A stretch of 64,000 nucleotides of DNA, taken from positions 62,001 to 126,000 of the forward strand of contig OY751488.1 of assembly GCA_963565915.1 (NCBI GenBank), given 5' to 3'. Positions 47,421 through 63,946 of the stretch are shown in pieces. This stretch comes from Entoloma clypeatum (taxonomy: Eukaryota; Basidiomycota; Agaricomycetes; Agaricales; Entolomataceae). The notes beneath the pieces were generated by a model. That model worked only from the letters and a program-made list of their open reading frames with translations, did no database searches and was not told the origin of the DNA. Numbering within the stretch: the first letter of the stretch is position 1; every line of letters begins with the position of its first letter. Position numbers and translations under genes: made by a program.

Positions 47421-47429
47421 TATTTGGTC

Positions 47430-49500
47430 TCGATAGATCTTCACTAGTCCTTCAGCTGTTAACTCCACAGTTGTCGGAATGAGGTGCAGCATTTTGGAGT
47501 GTCTGTCTGTGATGACCAGAATTGTGTTCTTTCCATCAGAATCGGGTAATGGTCCCACGATGTCAATCCCTATATCTTCCCATGGGTGGTTAGGCGCTTC
47601 ATGGGGATGGAGCAGAGCGTGTCGTTTCTGTTGATTGATCTTGTTGTGTTGGCATGTGTCGCAACCTTTCACGTATTTCCTTATATCATGTAGCATGGTG
47701 AGCCACCAGTAGGTATGACTGAGGAGTTCATGTGTTCAGTATTGACCTGGGTGTTCTGCCATTGGTGTATCATGTGCTTCAAACATTAGTTCTTCACGAA
47801 GTTGCAGGTCTGGAGGGACATATATGTGTTCCCCTGCATAGGTGACACTGTTGTCTTGTTGGAACCAGTGTGGGCTCCTCTTTAGGCCATGAACAACTTC
47901 TGTCTCCATTCGAGTAGATGTTTTGATGCATTCAATCCAGGGGTTTTTGACCATGGTGACGTTTCCGATTTTGATTGTAGAATCCGATGTTTCTCCCCCC
48001 CCCTGTGAATTGTTCTTCCATGAACATCTCTATTTGTATCACGTCTTCGGATTCTAATTCCTTTACAAATAACGCATCTTTCAATATTTGATCGTTTTCT
48101 TGTGGTTCCAGCTCTGCTTTATACCAGGGTAATCGTGATAGGATGTCGGCTTTCATGTTCGTTTTTCCAGGAACATGGCATAATTCGAAATCATAATCTT
48201 GCAGCTTCATCTTCCAACAGCATTGTTGTTGGTTTAGGTCCTGGGGCCGACAGAAATATTCCAGGCCCTTGTGATCTGTCAGGATCTCAAATCATTCCTT
48301 TGCATCGAGCAAGTGATGTCGCCAATCTTTTAATGCTTCCACAATTGCTAGGAATTCTTTATCATAGATTTCATAGTTTTGTTCAGCTGCAGACATTGTC
48401 TGCGACAAGAACACTATGGGATGCCATTTGTCGTTTTGTTTCTGGGAAAGTACTGCTCCAATTGCATATCCTGATGTGTTGGTTTTGACTTGGAATTGTC
48501 TGTCTGAGTTTGGTAGCATTAAAACTGGTGCCGATGTCATCGCTTTGATCAATGCTTTGAATGCTTTTTGTTCCATTTGTTCCCACACAAAAGGGGTGTT
48601 TCCTGTAAGCGCCGTAAGAGGCTTGGCAATGTTTGAATATCCATTGATGAAGTGTCGGTAGAAGTTCGCAAATCCGAGGAACTTCTGTAATTCCTTCTTT
48701 GTTGTTGGTACCTTCCAGTTTCGTATGGCATCAATCTTTCCTGTTTCCATCTCAACACGGCCTTCACCAACAATGTATCCCAGTATGGGACATTTGGTTA
48801 CTTCCCAAAGGCATTTCTTTTCTTTCAGGAATAATTCGTTATCTGAAAGAATTTGCAGAATTTCTTCTGTGTTGTGTGCCAGTTCTTCTTTGGTTTTGCC
48901 AATAACCACGATGTCGTCCATATAGATTACACAAATTCATCGGCGAATTTGGTCTCTAAACAGGCTTGCCATCATCCAAGAAAATGTTGCTGGAGAGTTG
49001 CAAAGACCAAAGAACATAACCAATGGTTTGAATAATCCGTGACTTGTCAGGAATGCAGCTTTCCATTCGTCTCCTTCTTTGATTCGGATGTTGTTATATC
49101 CCCACATAATGTCCATTTTGTTGAAGTAGACTGCCTCCTTTAATACATCCAAAAGATCAGAGATTCATGGAAGAGGGAATTTGTCTTTGACCGTGAATTT
49201 GTTGACAACACGATAGTCCTGGATCAGTGGTTTGACAACATCATCTCTTTTATTGATGAAGAAGCATGGCGATGCATAAGGGGATTTGGATGGTCTGATC
49301 TTTCTGTTTGCTAGCCCCTCTTCAATGAATGTGTCTAGCTCTTCTTGTTCTTTTTGTGTCATTGGATACACATTTCCTCTGAGCTCTTTAGGTGCATCTT
49401 CCGTGAGTTCAATACCATGATCCCATTCTCTCCGTTTAGGGATTTTGTCAAAGTTCTTCTTTTCAAACAGGTGTGCAAAATGTTCGACATATATGGTCTA
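47430..49500 (-). pseudogene. Element 3 copy A pol (RT-RH-partial IN)
   Basis: RT begins around EHFAHLFEKKNFDKIPKRR near 49,475 and includes [25 protein letters not shown] and the active site YMDDIVVIG near 48,925. RNase H follows (VKTNTSGYAIGAVLS near 48,490; TDHKGLEYF near 48,265). Integrase shows an HHCC finger (HDTPMAEH ... CDTCQHNK, about 47,770-47,645) and the first core residues (DIGIDIVGPLPDSDG) before being cut. In-frame TGA codons at about 49,165 and 48,937 are shared with copy B; another near 47,734 lies in the part absent from copy B. All fall where Arg would be expected. A further TGA near 48,294 could replace Arg or Trp. Confidence 0.85.
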
Positions 49501-49567
49501 TTGTCTGAGGTGTTGTTACAAGGCAAGCGAGTTCGTTTTATAGATAAGGATCGCGACTTAGCATCGT

Positions 49568-51187
49568 TTAATCAGATCCTTCGGAAAAATCCTTCTCTGT
49601 GTCTTTTTCAATAATCACTGGTTCTTCTTCGTCTGTTTCTTCATCAGAAACCTTTCTAACCTTTCTGGTGTTTTTCTTTGGCTTGCGGCAATCACGTGTG
49701 AGGTGACCTTTAGTGTCACAGTTGAAACATTTATGGGTTTCTTCCTTTCTTTGGACCTTGGGTGCGCTACATTCCTTGGCAAGGTGACCGAAGCGTTGAC
49801 AGTTGTAGCAGCAGGCTACTCCTGCCTTGTTGATCTCCATAGCTTTGCCATGACCACCATAAGTGGTTCCTGAACCAGTGTGTGTATCTCCAATGCCTCA
49901 AATGATGAGCGCATGTCCTTCCATCTGCCATCCTTTTGTGTGTACTGCAGTGCTATATTCTTTATAGTTCTTGTCTTCACTCGAGATTAACTCGGAGATC
50001 TTTCTGTTGAGATTCTTCTCCAGGAGATATTTCCCTGTTTCATCTCCAAGCTTTGAGAGCTTCAAGAGCTTGTCGAATTCATCTAAGAATTTGTCGATGC
50101 TGTGACCTCCATTCTTTAGTCCTTCAAGTCTCGCTTTTGCCGAAGCAGACTTGTTTGCAATAGAGAAATGTTCAGCGATCTTGTCCGCAAACGTTAACCA
50201 AGTGAGGTTCTCGTTTTCCTCACCTAGAATAATGTCTAACTGGGTGCTAGCCCAATGTTTCCCTGGTCCATCCATCATCCTGGAAATGACTGCCAATATC
50301 TTTTGATCGTCTTCAAGTTTCGCTGGAACTTGATGTATAGCTTAGTGGATTTCCACCACTCGTCGAATGTGTGTCTTTCTTTGAACATGCCTGGGTCTTT
50401 GATGATCTTGGACAAATCCATGGTTACTGATGTGTCTGCCATATCTAGAGTCTTTGAAGGAGGAGTGGGGTCGAGTTGTGAGGACGTGGTTCGGGATATA
50501 AGTAGGGGTTGAAAATGAGTCCCTCTTCTAGGAGTCTGTTCGATGTCTGATGGCGCGGAATCTGAAGTAGATTTGTCAGGGGACTCGTCAGCGGAATTGG
50601 TGGTAAAACGTTTGGGATATTTCCTCTCGAGATCTCTAGTGAATCTCTGATTCTGTGCGTGTGTCGGAGTTGCGAAGGGGTCAAGATGTTCGTTTCTGGC
50701 CCAACGGTTGTACTCTGTGCTGATCTCTGTTGATGAGAACTTGCTCTGGATGTCGGTGATCTGCTGCTTTGTGAGGGACGTGATGGCGCGACTCGTGGAC
50801 AACTCTTCGTGAGCATCCTAATCAATCTCCTGATAACAGTTGTCTGAACACTGATAAACTCTCTGATCTCTGTGATCCGACCGTAGATGGTCCTGTGTTG
50901 TTGCGCGAGCGTTGAGAATCAAAATTCTCTTCTTTGTTTCTTCTGGCGTTGTAATGCGCTATAGCCTGTTGTCGCACGAGATGTATAGCCTCTGCTAGTT
51001 CTCTGTGTGGACGACTCTCTTTGTGATCGAGTTCTTCATCGAGTACCTGCTGTAGGATGCGACCAACTTCCAATTCAATGTACTGTTGTAAAGGCACAAT
51101 GTTTATACTGCTTCGAGCACTTAGCTCTTCCTGTTGGGCTTCTGGCGTAGCGGATGGATCGCTGTTGAACTCTTCAATGAAGCGCAA
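49568..51187 (-). pseudogene. Element 3 copy A gag with two zinc knuckles
   Basis: Gag is spread over frames: an N-terminal part rich in Gln/Glu (MRFIEEFNSDPSATPEAQQ, 51,187-50,822), a middle part in another frame (to about 50,310), a capsid-like part (GKHWASTQLDIILGEENEN, to 49,898) and the knuckle part. The knuckles CYNCQRFGHLAKEC and CFNCDTKGHLTRDC lie near 49,800 and 49,725. A TAG near 50,808, two frame changes and a TGA at 49,898-49,900 break it. The tail is acidic (DEETDEEEPVIIEK). Confidence 0.85.
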
Positions 51188-51190
51188 TGT

Positions 51191-51648
51191 TGTTACTCAT
51201 CGTTGTTGCTCTTCTGGGCGAACCTAAAGAGGTTTAGCAACTTGTTATGCAGACAAACTGTTCCAAGGTTCGGGCAGAGGACTGCAGGAAGGTGGAAGGG
51301 CGAAAGCAATGAGATTGCTAAACCTGGGGTCTACATGCTAATGTACAATGGTTTATACTAGTATACTACAGAGAATGAATGAGTCAGTTCCAGTACCAAG
51401 TGAGTCATACTGTGGAAGGCTATGTAAGGCTATACATAGCAAGTCATGATGGAAGCATAACGAGTCAGAGCGGTAGCGAAAGAGTTAATCTGAGTCATAC
51501 AGAAACGGCATCAGTTCCGGGCCCGAATCTGGGATAACACGTGTAAGCAAGGTAAAGGGATCCATAGAGTCCAGGCGAAGAATGAAAGGGAAGGATGGGT
51601 GTGAGGAGATGATCAAGATATCATCAGCATGGGCAACGATTCATAACA
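51191..51648 (-). repeat. Element 3 copy A 5' LTR
   Basis: 458 bp with terminal TGTTA/TAACA; same length as 60,911-61,368. At the outer end it reads TGTTATG where copy B has TGTTACG, a CpG-to-TpG change. Flanking sequences of the two copies are unrelated beyond this point. Confidence 0.8.
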
Positions 51649-53048
51649 CCGACCTTGCCTCGCCATGCCACGTCAACGGAACACGGCAAGCGCTGCCCGC
51701 CTCCTGACCCTGCCCCAGAGCAGCCACATCCCCAGACATGTTGGCCGTGTGCCTGACCCCTCCGTGCCACATCACGACCCGGGTAAGCACCCCATCCATG
51801 CCCACATGTGCTCATCTGACACCTGCTGCATCACCACAGGCAAGGAGCGCCTGTGCCATGGCTTACACGCCCCAGGCGCAGTCCAGCCGGCACCCAACGC
51901 CTTCCAGCCACGTCCCACCGCCCCCACCCACCCGCCACTGCCGTTTCCACCCCTCCAACCACTCCCCCCACTGCTGTTTCCACCCCTCCAACCACTCTTC
52001 CTGTCGTGCCATGTCTCCACATCACAGAACGCAACCAGACGTGCCCACCCTGACATCTGGCGCGTCACCATGAGCAGAGAGCACCCATTGCAGACCCAGC
52101 TGCCGTGCACGCCCCAGCCACTGTCTGCCCACCTCCCTGCCTCTGTGCCAAACCCCTTGCCCACCCCTTCATGGACCACTGCCATGCACGGCCCATTGCC
52201 ATGCAAACCCGCACCCTGACACCGCCAATGCTCGCCACATCCCCTCCCTTCCCCTGTTGTACCCCCTTGCCTCATACCTACCCCCTCCCTCGTACCTACC
52301 CCCTGCCCCGTATCTACCGCCTGTCTCACACCTCCCCCCGCCTTATGTGGGGGGTTATTAGTTAATTTTTTGTATTTTGTATATGTCGTCTCTCCCCCGT
52401 CTTATGCAGGGGTAATCAATTTATTTTTTTAATTCTCCCTGTTCCCCAACTTCTCCCATGGCCTCCTTGCCTCGACAAATGGGGGGAGGTTATCAATTAA
52501 GTGATTATTATTGTGTCAAAATATTATTTAGTTTGTAATGTACAATACTATTGAATATGAGATTATTGTTACCTTGTGAATGGTTAAGAAAATGACTTAA
52601 AAAAGCATTGATATGTAGTTAGAAAACAATATAATACATTTGATTCAGTTAGTATTTGTTGTGAAAACATAATTCTGATCAAATTCCTATCAGAATAGTG
52701 GATTCCTATCAGAATAATAAATTCCTCTCGCATTCCTCTGCACTCCGAGCGGAATCTGTGCGGATTCCTCTGTTCCTATCGGATTCTGAGCGGATTCCGG
52801 GTGGATTCCTCTGGAGGACGTGGGGGAGTGTAAAGTACTGACAGTTGGAAGGATTGGAAGAGTGGGTCGTGCCTATCATGCCGAAGACTGGGTTATTCAA
52901 CCTGCAAATTGGCAAAGAAAAACAAACTGTGACACATCGTCAACTTCCAATGACACCCACATACACATTTACAGATTACAGGGGCCAAGGTCAAACCATA
53001 TCATCAACATCAGAAAGCCACCAACAGGGGAATTGACGCCATTCAATA
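51649..53048. other. C/P-rich and repeat-rich spacer
   Basis: From 51,660 to 52,340 the DNA is strongly pyrimidine-biased on the plus strand (CCCC/CACCC words), giving long low-complexity Pro/His frames that I do not regard as genes. From 52,680 to 52,815 the word GGATTCC or GATTCCTCTG is repeated at least six times, like subterminal repeats of a transposon. No coding gene recognised. Confidence 0.5.
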
Positions 53049-53534
53049 GGGTCTTTCAAAGTAGCCATGTTGACGCTATTTTGAGTCCATTTTGTAACCA
53101 TTTTGATCTCCCTGGTGGCCCAAAAATGAGATCAAGTAGGTGATGGCAGAAACAGCCATTTCGGCAAAGGACAAATGAGGCTCCTTTTACACAAAAATGC
53201 CATTTTGATTTTCCTGCTTACTTTCCTGCTCGGCATGATGGGAATAATTTCTTGTCAGGCTTTCCTAAATTGGCCTATGCTCCTCCTTACAACATGTCGG
53301 AATTTGCTGGACCTTGATGGATACCCATGCCGAACAATCCCTGCACAACAAAGGGTTTCATTTTTGCCATCATTTCGCTAAATTTTTTGACCAGGGGTCT
53401 CAAAGTTGATCATTTTGGACTCCTGCCGGTTCCCATGCCAAACCCCATTAATCAGTCTTTATGGCCAAAATCATCAAAATGGGTGCTGGCATGGGATCCA
53501 GCAGGAACCTGGCAGGTCCAACTTTGAAAGACCC
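53049..53534. mobile_element. TA-flanked MITE, 486 bp
   Basis: Inverted ends GGGTCTTTCAAAGT (53,049) and ACTTTGAAAGACCC (ending 53,534), each flanked by TA (53,047-53,048 and 53,535-53,536). No transposase. It is not similar in sequence to the MITE at 25,636. Confidence 0.7.
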
Positions 53535-54092
53535 TAATGCATATGTTGCTTTGTCGCGAGGGTGTTCGCAAACGAGTGTATGGCTGCTTCGACAACACCC
53601 AAGTGAATTTCTATGGTTAGAATTATGTCAATTGGATGATGAAACCAAAAAGTGGTGGATTGACATTGGTATGTGGATGTGTCGACTGTGTAGGAGGAAA
53701 GAAAGTTTACAATGATTTGATAATCAAGACGGAAAGAATCAGTACCTATTAATATCAATGACCTTGTCTATAACAAAAGGGAGGGTGGGGGTCAATGACT
53801 AAGATTGGTCAGACTGAGTCAGCGCTTATTCAGCTTAGTCATGATTGGTAATTAATTACTTTAGCAAAAAGCAACTGCAAAGCATGAGACATCCTCCCAT
53901 CAATCCACCATCAATTCACTGAAAGTTGGTGTCCTTTCTGTGTCTCTTCACTGGGGGTGTGTATACTGTGTTGGGCATGTATTTTAGCACACATTTTAGT
54001 AACCTAAATAAATATGGAGGGGAAAAAATGGATGGTTGTGGAGAAATATCATATTTTCTTGACAAGACTACAGAATTATTACAATTTGTGTA
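53535..54092. other. AT-rich spacer
   Basis: No gene, RNA or repeat recognised in this roughly 560-bp stretch between the MITE and the 149-bp tandem array. Confidence 0.4.
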
Positions 54093-54540
54093 GGCATCTT
54101 CTGGCTTATTTCCTCAACGAAAACCACCAGTAGTATGCATAGATTAAGGGACAAAAGAGACGATAGGGATCCGTTCCACACATCTGTTGATATTGTGAGA
54201 TTCAGCAGAAAAGAGGGGTTCCTGGGTGAATATTTGATATAGGCATTTTCTGGCTTATTCCCTTAACGAAAACCACCAGTAGTATGCATAGATTAAGGGA
54301 CAAAAGAGACGATAGGGATCCGTTCCACGCATCTGTTGATATTGTGAAATTCAGCAGAAAAGAGGGGTTCCTGAGTGAATATTTGATGTGGGCATTTTCT
54401 GGCTTATTCCCTCAGCGAAAACCACCGGTATTATGCATAGATTAAGGGACAAAAGAGACGATAGGGATTCGTTTCACGGATCTGTTGATATTGTGAAATT
54501 CAGTAGAAAAGGGTGGATATTTGATGTAGTTATTCCCCAG
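54093..54540. repeat. 149-bp tandem array, three copies plus remnants
   Basis: Units start with GGCAT(C/T)TTCTGGCTTATT at 54,093, 54,242 and 54,391, each 149 bp apart. All contain GATTAAGGGACAAAAGAGAC. Diverged remnants continue to about 54,640. The copies are highly similar to each other. Confidence 0.8.
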
Positions 54541-54775
54541 CTTATTCCTTTGGCAAATACATGATACACCCAATCCCTGCCTTATTCCTTCAGCGAAAGC
54601 GACCTACCATGTCTATAGACCAAGGGGAAAAAGAGATGATAGGTATCCATTCCATGGATCTGCTGATGAACTTCAATGTTGTGTTGTTGTTGAAATACAG
54701 TCAAATGACTCAAATCCTATGCATGGGACAGAATGTGAGAGGTATTTTCCACACACTTTGGTGAGTATTAAATAA

Positions 54776-55235
54776 CACCACCACACAAGCAAGGGCCGCA
54801 GGTCCGAGCGCCATGACACAATATGTAAAAGATTGTTTGTATTAGATATTATCATTCAATTAGTGAATGCCAGGGGTTTTGAAACCCAGGTCGCGGGTAC
54901 AGGTACAGCTGGGTATGGGTATGCAGCATTTCGGGACCCCCGATAAATCCATTGGGATGTTGGGCGGGTTTCACAACTGGGGTCACACTCCCAATCTCCA
55001 TTTTGGCAGCCTGCGGAGGCCCATAGATGCCAAACACATCCATACCCATGGGAACCCGTACCCCTGTACATGGGTGTGGGTTTTGGCAGGTACGGGTACG
55101 GGTTGAGTCAAAGGTACCCGATAACACATTGTATTAAAATATTACACATCTCTGTTGCAAAGCATGGGTAAAAGATTGTTATGACACAATCACACAAGCA
55201 AGGGTTGCAGGTCCAAGTGTCATAACACATTGTGT
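54776..55235. repeat. Direct repeat flanking a GGGTACGGGT-rich insert
   Basis: CACACAAGCAAGGG(C/T)(C/T)GCAGGTCC followed by CATGACACA/CATAACACA occurs near 54,780 and again near 55,190. Between them (about 54,870-55,115) lie repeated GGGTAC/GTACCC words in both orientations, as at the ends of a small DNA transposon. Boundaries were not resolved. Confidence 0.45.
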
Positions 55236-55239
55236 TAAA

Positions 55240-56029
55240 ATATCTCACCAACCAAATATTCATGTAAAAAACCGTAGATAGAATAACAACCATAAGTAGA
55301 ATACCATCCCCCACCTCCCACCCCCCTCCAGGGGGTGGAACTAAATATTCATATAAAACATTGTACATGTCTCTGTGCCGTATGCTGCATCTTACTTTGT
55401 GCCATACGGCACGGGTCATATCCTCGTTTAACAACAAGGTGATTAGGTTTTCAAACTCAGTTAGGTAAGACAGCCGAACATCACTGCGCATGGAGCCAGC
55501 ACACCACGACCCAGACCACACCAGTCTCCACCACCGACCCCGATGTACGGCGATATTTAGGCGTCGTCGTGGGCATCTTGCCTCTGCGAGGCATCCATCC
55601 GCATCGCCGTCCCCGTATCCAACGCCCACATAAGGCCACAACTACAACGACGACATCTCCTGTCACCACCGCCGCCGCTCTTGGCACCTCGTTCCTCCCG
55701 CCGTTGCTCTCCGCCTGCCGGCTGACGATCAACATCCGATGTTGCCGCCTAGCCTATCGACCGCAAGAGGGTCTGATCTCCGTAAGTCCGCGCTCTATCA
55801 ATTGAAATTGTTCTCAGAGACTAACGAGTGTAAATCTACATACAGCCCTGCGCCGTTGAATAGCGAGGGCCCCATACTGGAGAAGCTAGAATTGCTAGCA
55901 GAAAGGTACGCCCACGCCCATCGCGTTATTCCCGAACAGTTCACCAAACTAAATCAGTGACTTACATGAATTGGAATGCATGTCCCGCCCACAGATGCAC
56001 CGCCCCTCTCGCAAATCAACATGATCGAC
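55240..56029. other. Upstream region of the ABCC relic
   Basis: GC-rich, with short open stretches on the plus strand (LSTARGSDL, APLNSEGPILEKLELL) that could be decayed 5' exons of the downstream transporter. Nothing else recognised. Confidence 0.35.
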
Positions 56030-60060
<4,031 letters not shown>

Positions 60061-60910
60061 CATAAATTTTAGCACTGGCGAAAGTTTATGAGAAATGACC
60101 CCTTTCCCAGGCACGAAAATGTTCGCGAAAGCCCTCCTTTTGGGATGCACTTTCCGGCCGGATAGTGATGTGTGTGAAAGAAAAAGAAAAGAAAAAGAAA
60201 AAGAAAAAAGAAAAATCGAAAGAGAAAAGGGGAACTTCTCTCGGGCGACAAATGTGAATTCGACTACAACAAGGTGTCTGGCCGGAGAAACAATGGCCGG
60301 GGATGCATTTGGACGAACCGGATTGGTGGAGGAGAGGGAGGTACTCTGAGGTACTCAAAATACTTGCTTAGATTCACATAGATGCCGGTTTCGCTCGGCT
60401 GTACTATACAGCGGGACACCTAGTCACTGCTGGACAGATGCCAATTTGAGGCGGCAAAAACTTTGGTTACCCGCTCAGGGGGCGGGCCGCGCCGGATCGT
60501 GGAGTTTGAGCGTCGCTTATCACTGCAAGGGACTGATTGCTCGCCCAACAACATTTTGGAATGGATATTTCCAATTTTTGGTTTATTGAATACATGGCAA
60601 GCTGTTCGGTAGCCGGTAGTTACTCTCCTCAATGCCTTCTCTCAAAAAACTTCGCCAAAAGAGTACAGCACTTGCACGCGAGGCAAGGCTTTGCAATCCC
60701 ACCAGTGCGTTCCCGAGACCGTTGCATGTCGATTTGATCACTAGATGGCGCTTATCTTAATCTTATCGCATTACATAACCTACTATATATAGTAATACAC
60801 CAATTCTCTCGGCGCAAAAATTTTATCTCCGTCAATTTTGAGTTTTTTGACAATCGCTCTGGCAAATCTCTTCCTACCACTGAATTGAGCATTTTTTCCA
60901 GATGGATAAG
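60061..60910. other. Spacer left of element 3 copy B
   Basis: Contains an AAAAAGAAAAG purine tract (60,178-60,230) and an ACTATATATAGT palindrome near 60,781. No gene recognised. Sequence to the left of 60,911 has no similarity to the flank of copy A. Confidence 0.5.
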
Positions 60911-61368
60911 TGTTACGAATCGTTGCCCATGCTGATGATATCTTGATCATCTCCTCACACCCATCCTTCCCTTTCATTCTTCGCCTGGACTCTATGGATC
61001 CCTTTACCTTGCTTACACGTGTTATCCCAGATTCGGGCCCGGAACTGATGCCGTTTCTGTATGACTCAGATTAACTCTTTCGCTACCGCTCTGACTCGTT
61101 ATGCTTCCATCATGACTTGCTATGTATAGCCTTACATAGCCTTCCACAGTATGACTCACTTGGTACTGGAACTGACTCATTCATTCTCTGTAGTATACTA
61201 GTATAAACCATTGTACATTAGCATGTAGACCCCAGGTTTAGCAATCTCATTGCTTTCGCCCTTCCACCTTCCTGCAGTCCTCTGCCCGAACCTTGGAACA
61301 GTTTGTCTGCATAACAAGTTGCTAAACCTCTTTAGGTTCGCCCAGAAGAGCAACAACGATGAGTAACA
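60911..61368 (+). repeat. Element 3 copy B 5' LTR
   Basis: 458 bp, TGTTAC at the start and GTAACA at the end (61,363-61,368). No 3' LTR is seen before the window ends. Confidence 0.8.
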
Positions 61369-61371
61369 ACA

Positions 61372-62991
61372 TTGCGCTTCATTGAAGAGTTCAACAGCGA
61401 TCCATCCGCTACGCCAGAAGCCCAACAGGAAGAGCTAAGTGCTCGAAGCAGTATAAACATTGTGCCTTTACAACAGTACATTGAATTGGAAGTTGGTCGC
61501 ATCCTACAGCAGGTACTCGATGAAGAACTCGATCACAAAGAGAGTCGTCCACACAGAGAACTAGCAGAGGCTATACATCTCGTGCGACAACAGGCTATAG
61601 CGCATTACAACGCCAGAAGAAACAAAGAAGAGAATTTTGATTCTCAACGCTCGCGCAACAACACAGGACCATCTACGGTCGGATCACAGAGATCAGAGAG
61701 TTTATCAGTGTTCAGACAACTGTTATCAGGAGATTGATTAGGATGCTCACGAAGAGTTGTCCACGAGTCGCGCCATCACGTCCCTCACAAAGCAGCAGAT
61801 CACCGACATCCAGAGCAAGTTCTCATCAACAGAGATCAGCACAGAGTACAACCGTTGGGCCAGAAACGAACATCTTGACCCCTTCGCAACTCCGACACAC
61901 GCACAGAATCAGAGATTCACTAGAGATCTCGAGAGGAAATATCCCAAACGTTTTACCACCAATTCCGCTGACGAGTCCCCTGACAAATCTACTTCAGATT
62001 CCGCGCCATCAGACATCGAACAGACTCCTAGAAGAGGGACTCATTTTCAACCCCTACTTATATCCCGAACCACGTCCTCACAACTCGACCCCACTCCTCC
62101 TTCAAAGACTCTAGATATGGCAGACACATCAGTAACCATGGATTTGTCCAAGATCATCAAAGACCCAGGCATGTTCAAAGAAAGACACACATTCGACGAG
62201 TGGTGGAAATCCACTAAGCTATACATCAAGTTCCAGCGAAACTTGAAGACGATCAAAAGATATTGGCAGTCATTTCCAGGATGATGGATGGACCAGGGAA
62301 ACATTGGGCTAGCACCCAGTTAGACATTATTCTAGGTGAGGAAAACGAGAACCTCACTTGGTTAACGTTTGCGGACAAGATCGCTGAACATTTCTCTATT
62401 GCAAACAAGTCTGCTTCGGCAAAAGCGAGACTTGAAGGACTAAAGAATGGAGGTCACAGCATCGACAAATTCTTAGATGAATTCGACAAGCTCTTGAAGC
62501 TCTCAAAGCTTGGAGATGAAACAGGGAAATATCTCCTGGAGAAGAATCTCAACAGAAAGATCTCCGAGTTAATCTCGAGTGAAGACAAGAACTATAAAGA
62601 ATATAGCACTGCAGTACACACAAAAGGATGGCAGATGGAAGGACATGCGCTCATCATTTGAGGCATTGGAGATACACACACTGGTTCAGGAACCACTTAT
62701 GGTGGTCATGGCAAAGCTATGGAGATCAACAAGGCAGGAGTAGCCTGCTGCTACAACTGTCAACGCTTCGGTCACCTTGCCAAGGAATGTAGCGCACCCA
62801 AGGTCCAAAGAAAGGAAGAAACCCATAAATGTTTCAACTGTGACACTAAAGGTCACCTCACACGTGATTGCCGCAAGCCAAAGAAAAACACCAGAAAGGT
62901 TAGAAAGGTTTCTGATGAAGAAACAGACGAAGAAGAACCAGTGATTATTGAAAAAGACACAGAGAAGGATTTTTCCGAAGGATCTGATTAA
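61372..62991 (+). pseudogene. Element 3 copy B gag
   Basis: Same pieces as copy A: N-terminal Gln/Glu-rich part, middle part in a second frame, capsid-like part ending at a TGA at 62,659-62,661, then the two CCHC knuckles (62,750-62,865) and an acidic tail ending in TAA at 62,989-62,991. The TGA stands where the frame otherwise continues GIGDTHTGSG, so a CGA is expected. Confidence 0.85.
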
Positions 62992-63087
62992 ACGATGCTA
63001 AGTCGCGATCCTTATCTATAAAACGAACTCGCTTGCCTTGTAACAACACCTCAGACAATAGACCATATATGTCGAACATTTTGCACA

Positions 63088-63946
63088 CCTGTTTGAAAAG
63101 AAGAACTTTGACAAAATCCCTAAACGGAGAGAATGGGATCATGGTATTGAACTCACGGAAGATGCACCTAAAGAGCTCAGAGGAAATGTGTATCCAATGA
63201 CACAAAAAGAACAAGAAGAGCTAGACACATTCATTGAAGAGGGGCTAGCAAACAGAAAGATCAGACCATCCAAATCCCCTTATGCATCGCCATGCTTCTT
63301 CATCAATAAAAGAGATGATGTTGTCAAACCACTGATCCAGGACTATCGTGTTGTCAACAAATTCACGGTCAAAGACAAATTCCCTCTTCCATGAATCTCT
63401 GATCTTTTGGATGTATTAAAGGAGGCAGTCTACTTCAACAAAATGGACATTATGTGGGGATATAACAACATCCGAATCAAAGAAGGAGACGAATGGAAAG
63501 CTGCATTCCTGACAAGTCACGGATTATTCAAACCATTGGTTATGTTCTTTGGTCTTTGCAACTCTCCAGCAACATTTTCTTGGATGATGGCAAGCCTGTT
63601 TAGAGACCAAATTCGCCGATGAATTTGTGTAATCTATATGGACGACATCGTGGTTATTGGCAAAACCAAAGAAGAACTGGCACACAACACAGAAGAAATT
63701 CTGCAAATTCTTTCAGATAACGAATTATTCCTGAAAGAAAAGAAATGCCTTTGGGAAGTAACCAAATGTCCCATACTGGGATACATTGTTGGTGAAGGCC
63801 GTGTTGAGATGGAAACAGGAAAGATTGATGCCATACGAAACTGGAAGGTACCAACAACAAAGAAGGAATTACAGAAGTTCCTCGGATTTGCGAACTTCTA
63901 CCGACACTTCATCAATGGATATTCAAACATTGCCAAGCCTCTTACG
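63088..63946 (+). pseudogene. Element 3 copy B pol, RT portion
   Basis: RT from EHFAHLFEKKNF through YMDDIVVIG (near 63,640) to FLGFANFYRHFINGY, ending at the break at 63,946. TGA codons at 63,392-63,394 and 63,620-63,622 are the same as in copy A. Only about 100 bp separate the gag stop from the RT, so no protease domain fits. Confidence 0.85.

Larger units (their letters stand above)
47420..51648 (-). mobile_element. Element 3 copy A: protease-less gypsy element, 3' truncated
   Basis: Begins on the minus strand with a 458-bp LTR (51,648-51,191), then gag, RT, RNase H and part of integrase, breaking off within the integrase core at about 47,420. No 3' LTR is present. The first 3,036 bp (51,648-48,613) are repeated in reverse at 60,911-63,946. 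No protease motif lies between the zinc knuckles and the RT. Confidence 0.88.
60911..63946 (+). mobile_element. Element 3 copy B: inverted partner of copy A
   Basis: Equal in length (3,036 bp) to 48,613-51,648 in reverse, with identical predicted peptides in every frame compared. It starts exactly at the LTR terminus TGTTACG and ends within RNase H after GCCTCTTACG, where the sequence departs from copy A. It shares the broken gag frames, the missing protease and the TGA codons. Confidence 0.9.

Noticed and set aside
51660..52340. Long Pro/His/Cys-rich open frames
   Set aside because: The DNA is pyrimidine-biased with CCACC words, so stops are rare by composition; frames overlap on both strands and show no domain or intron pattern.
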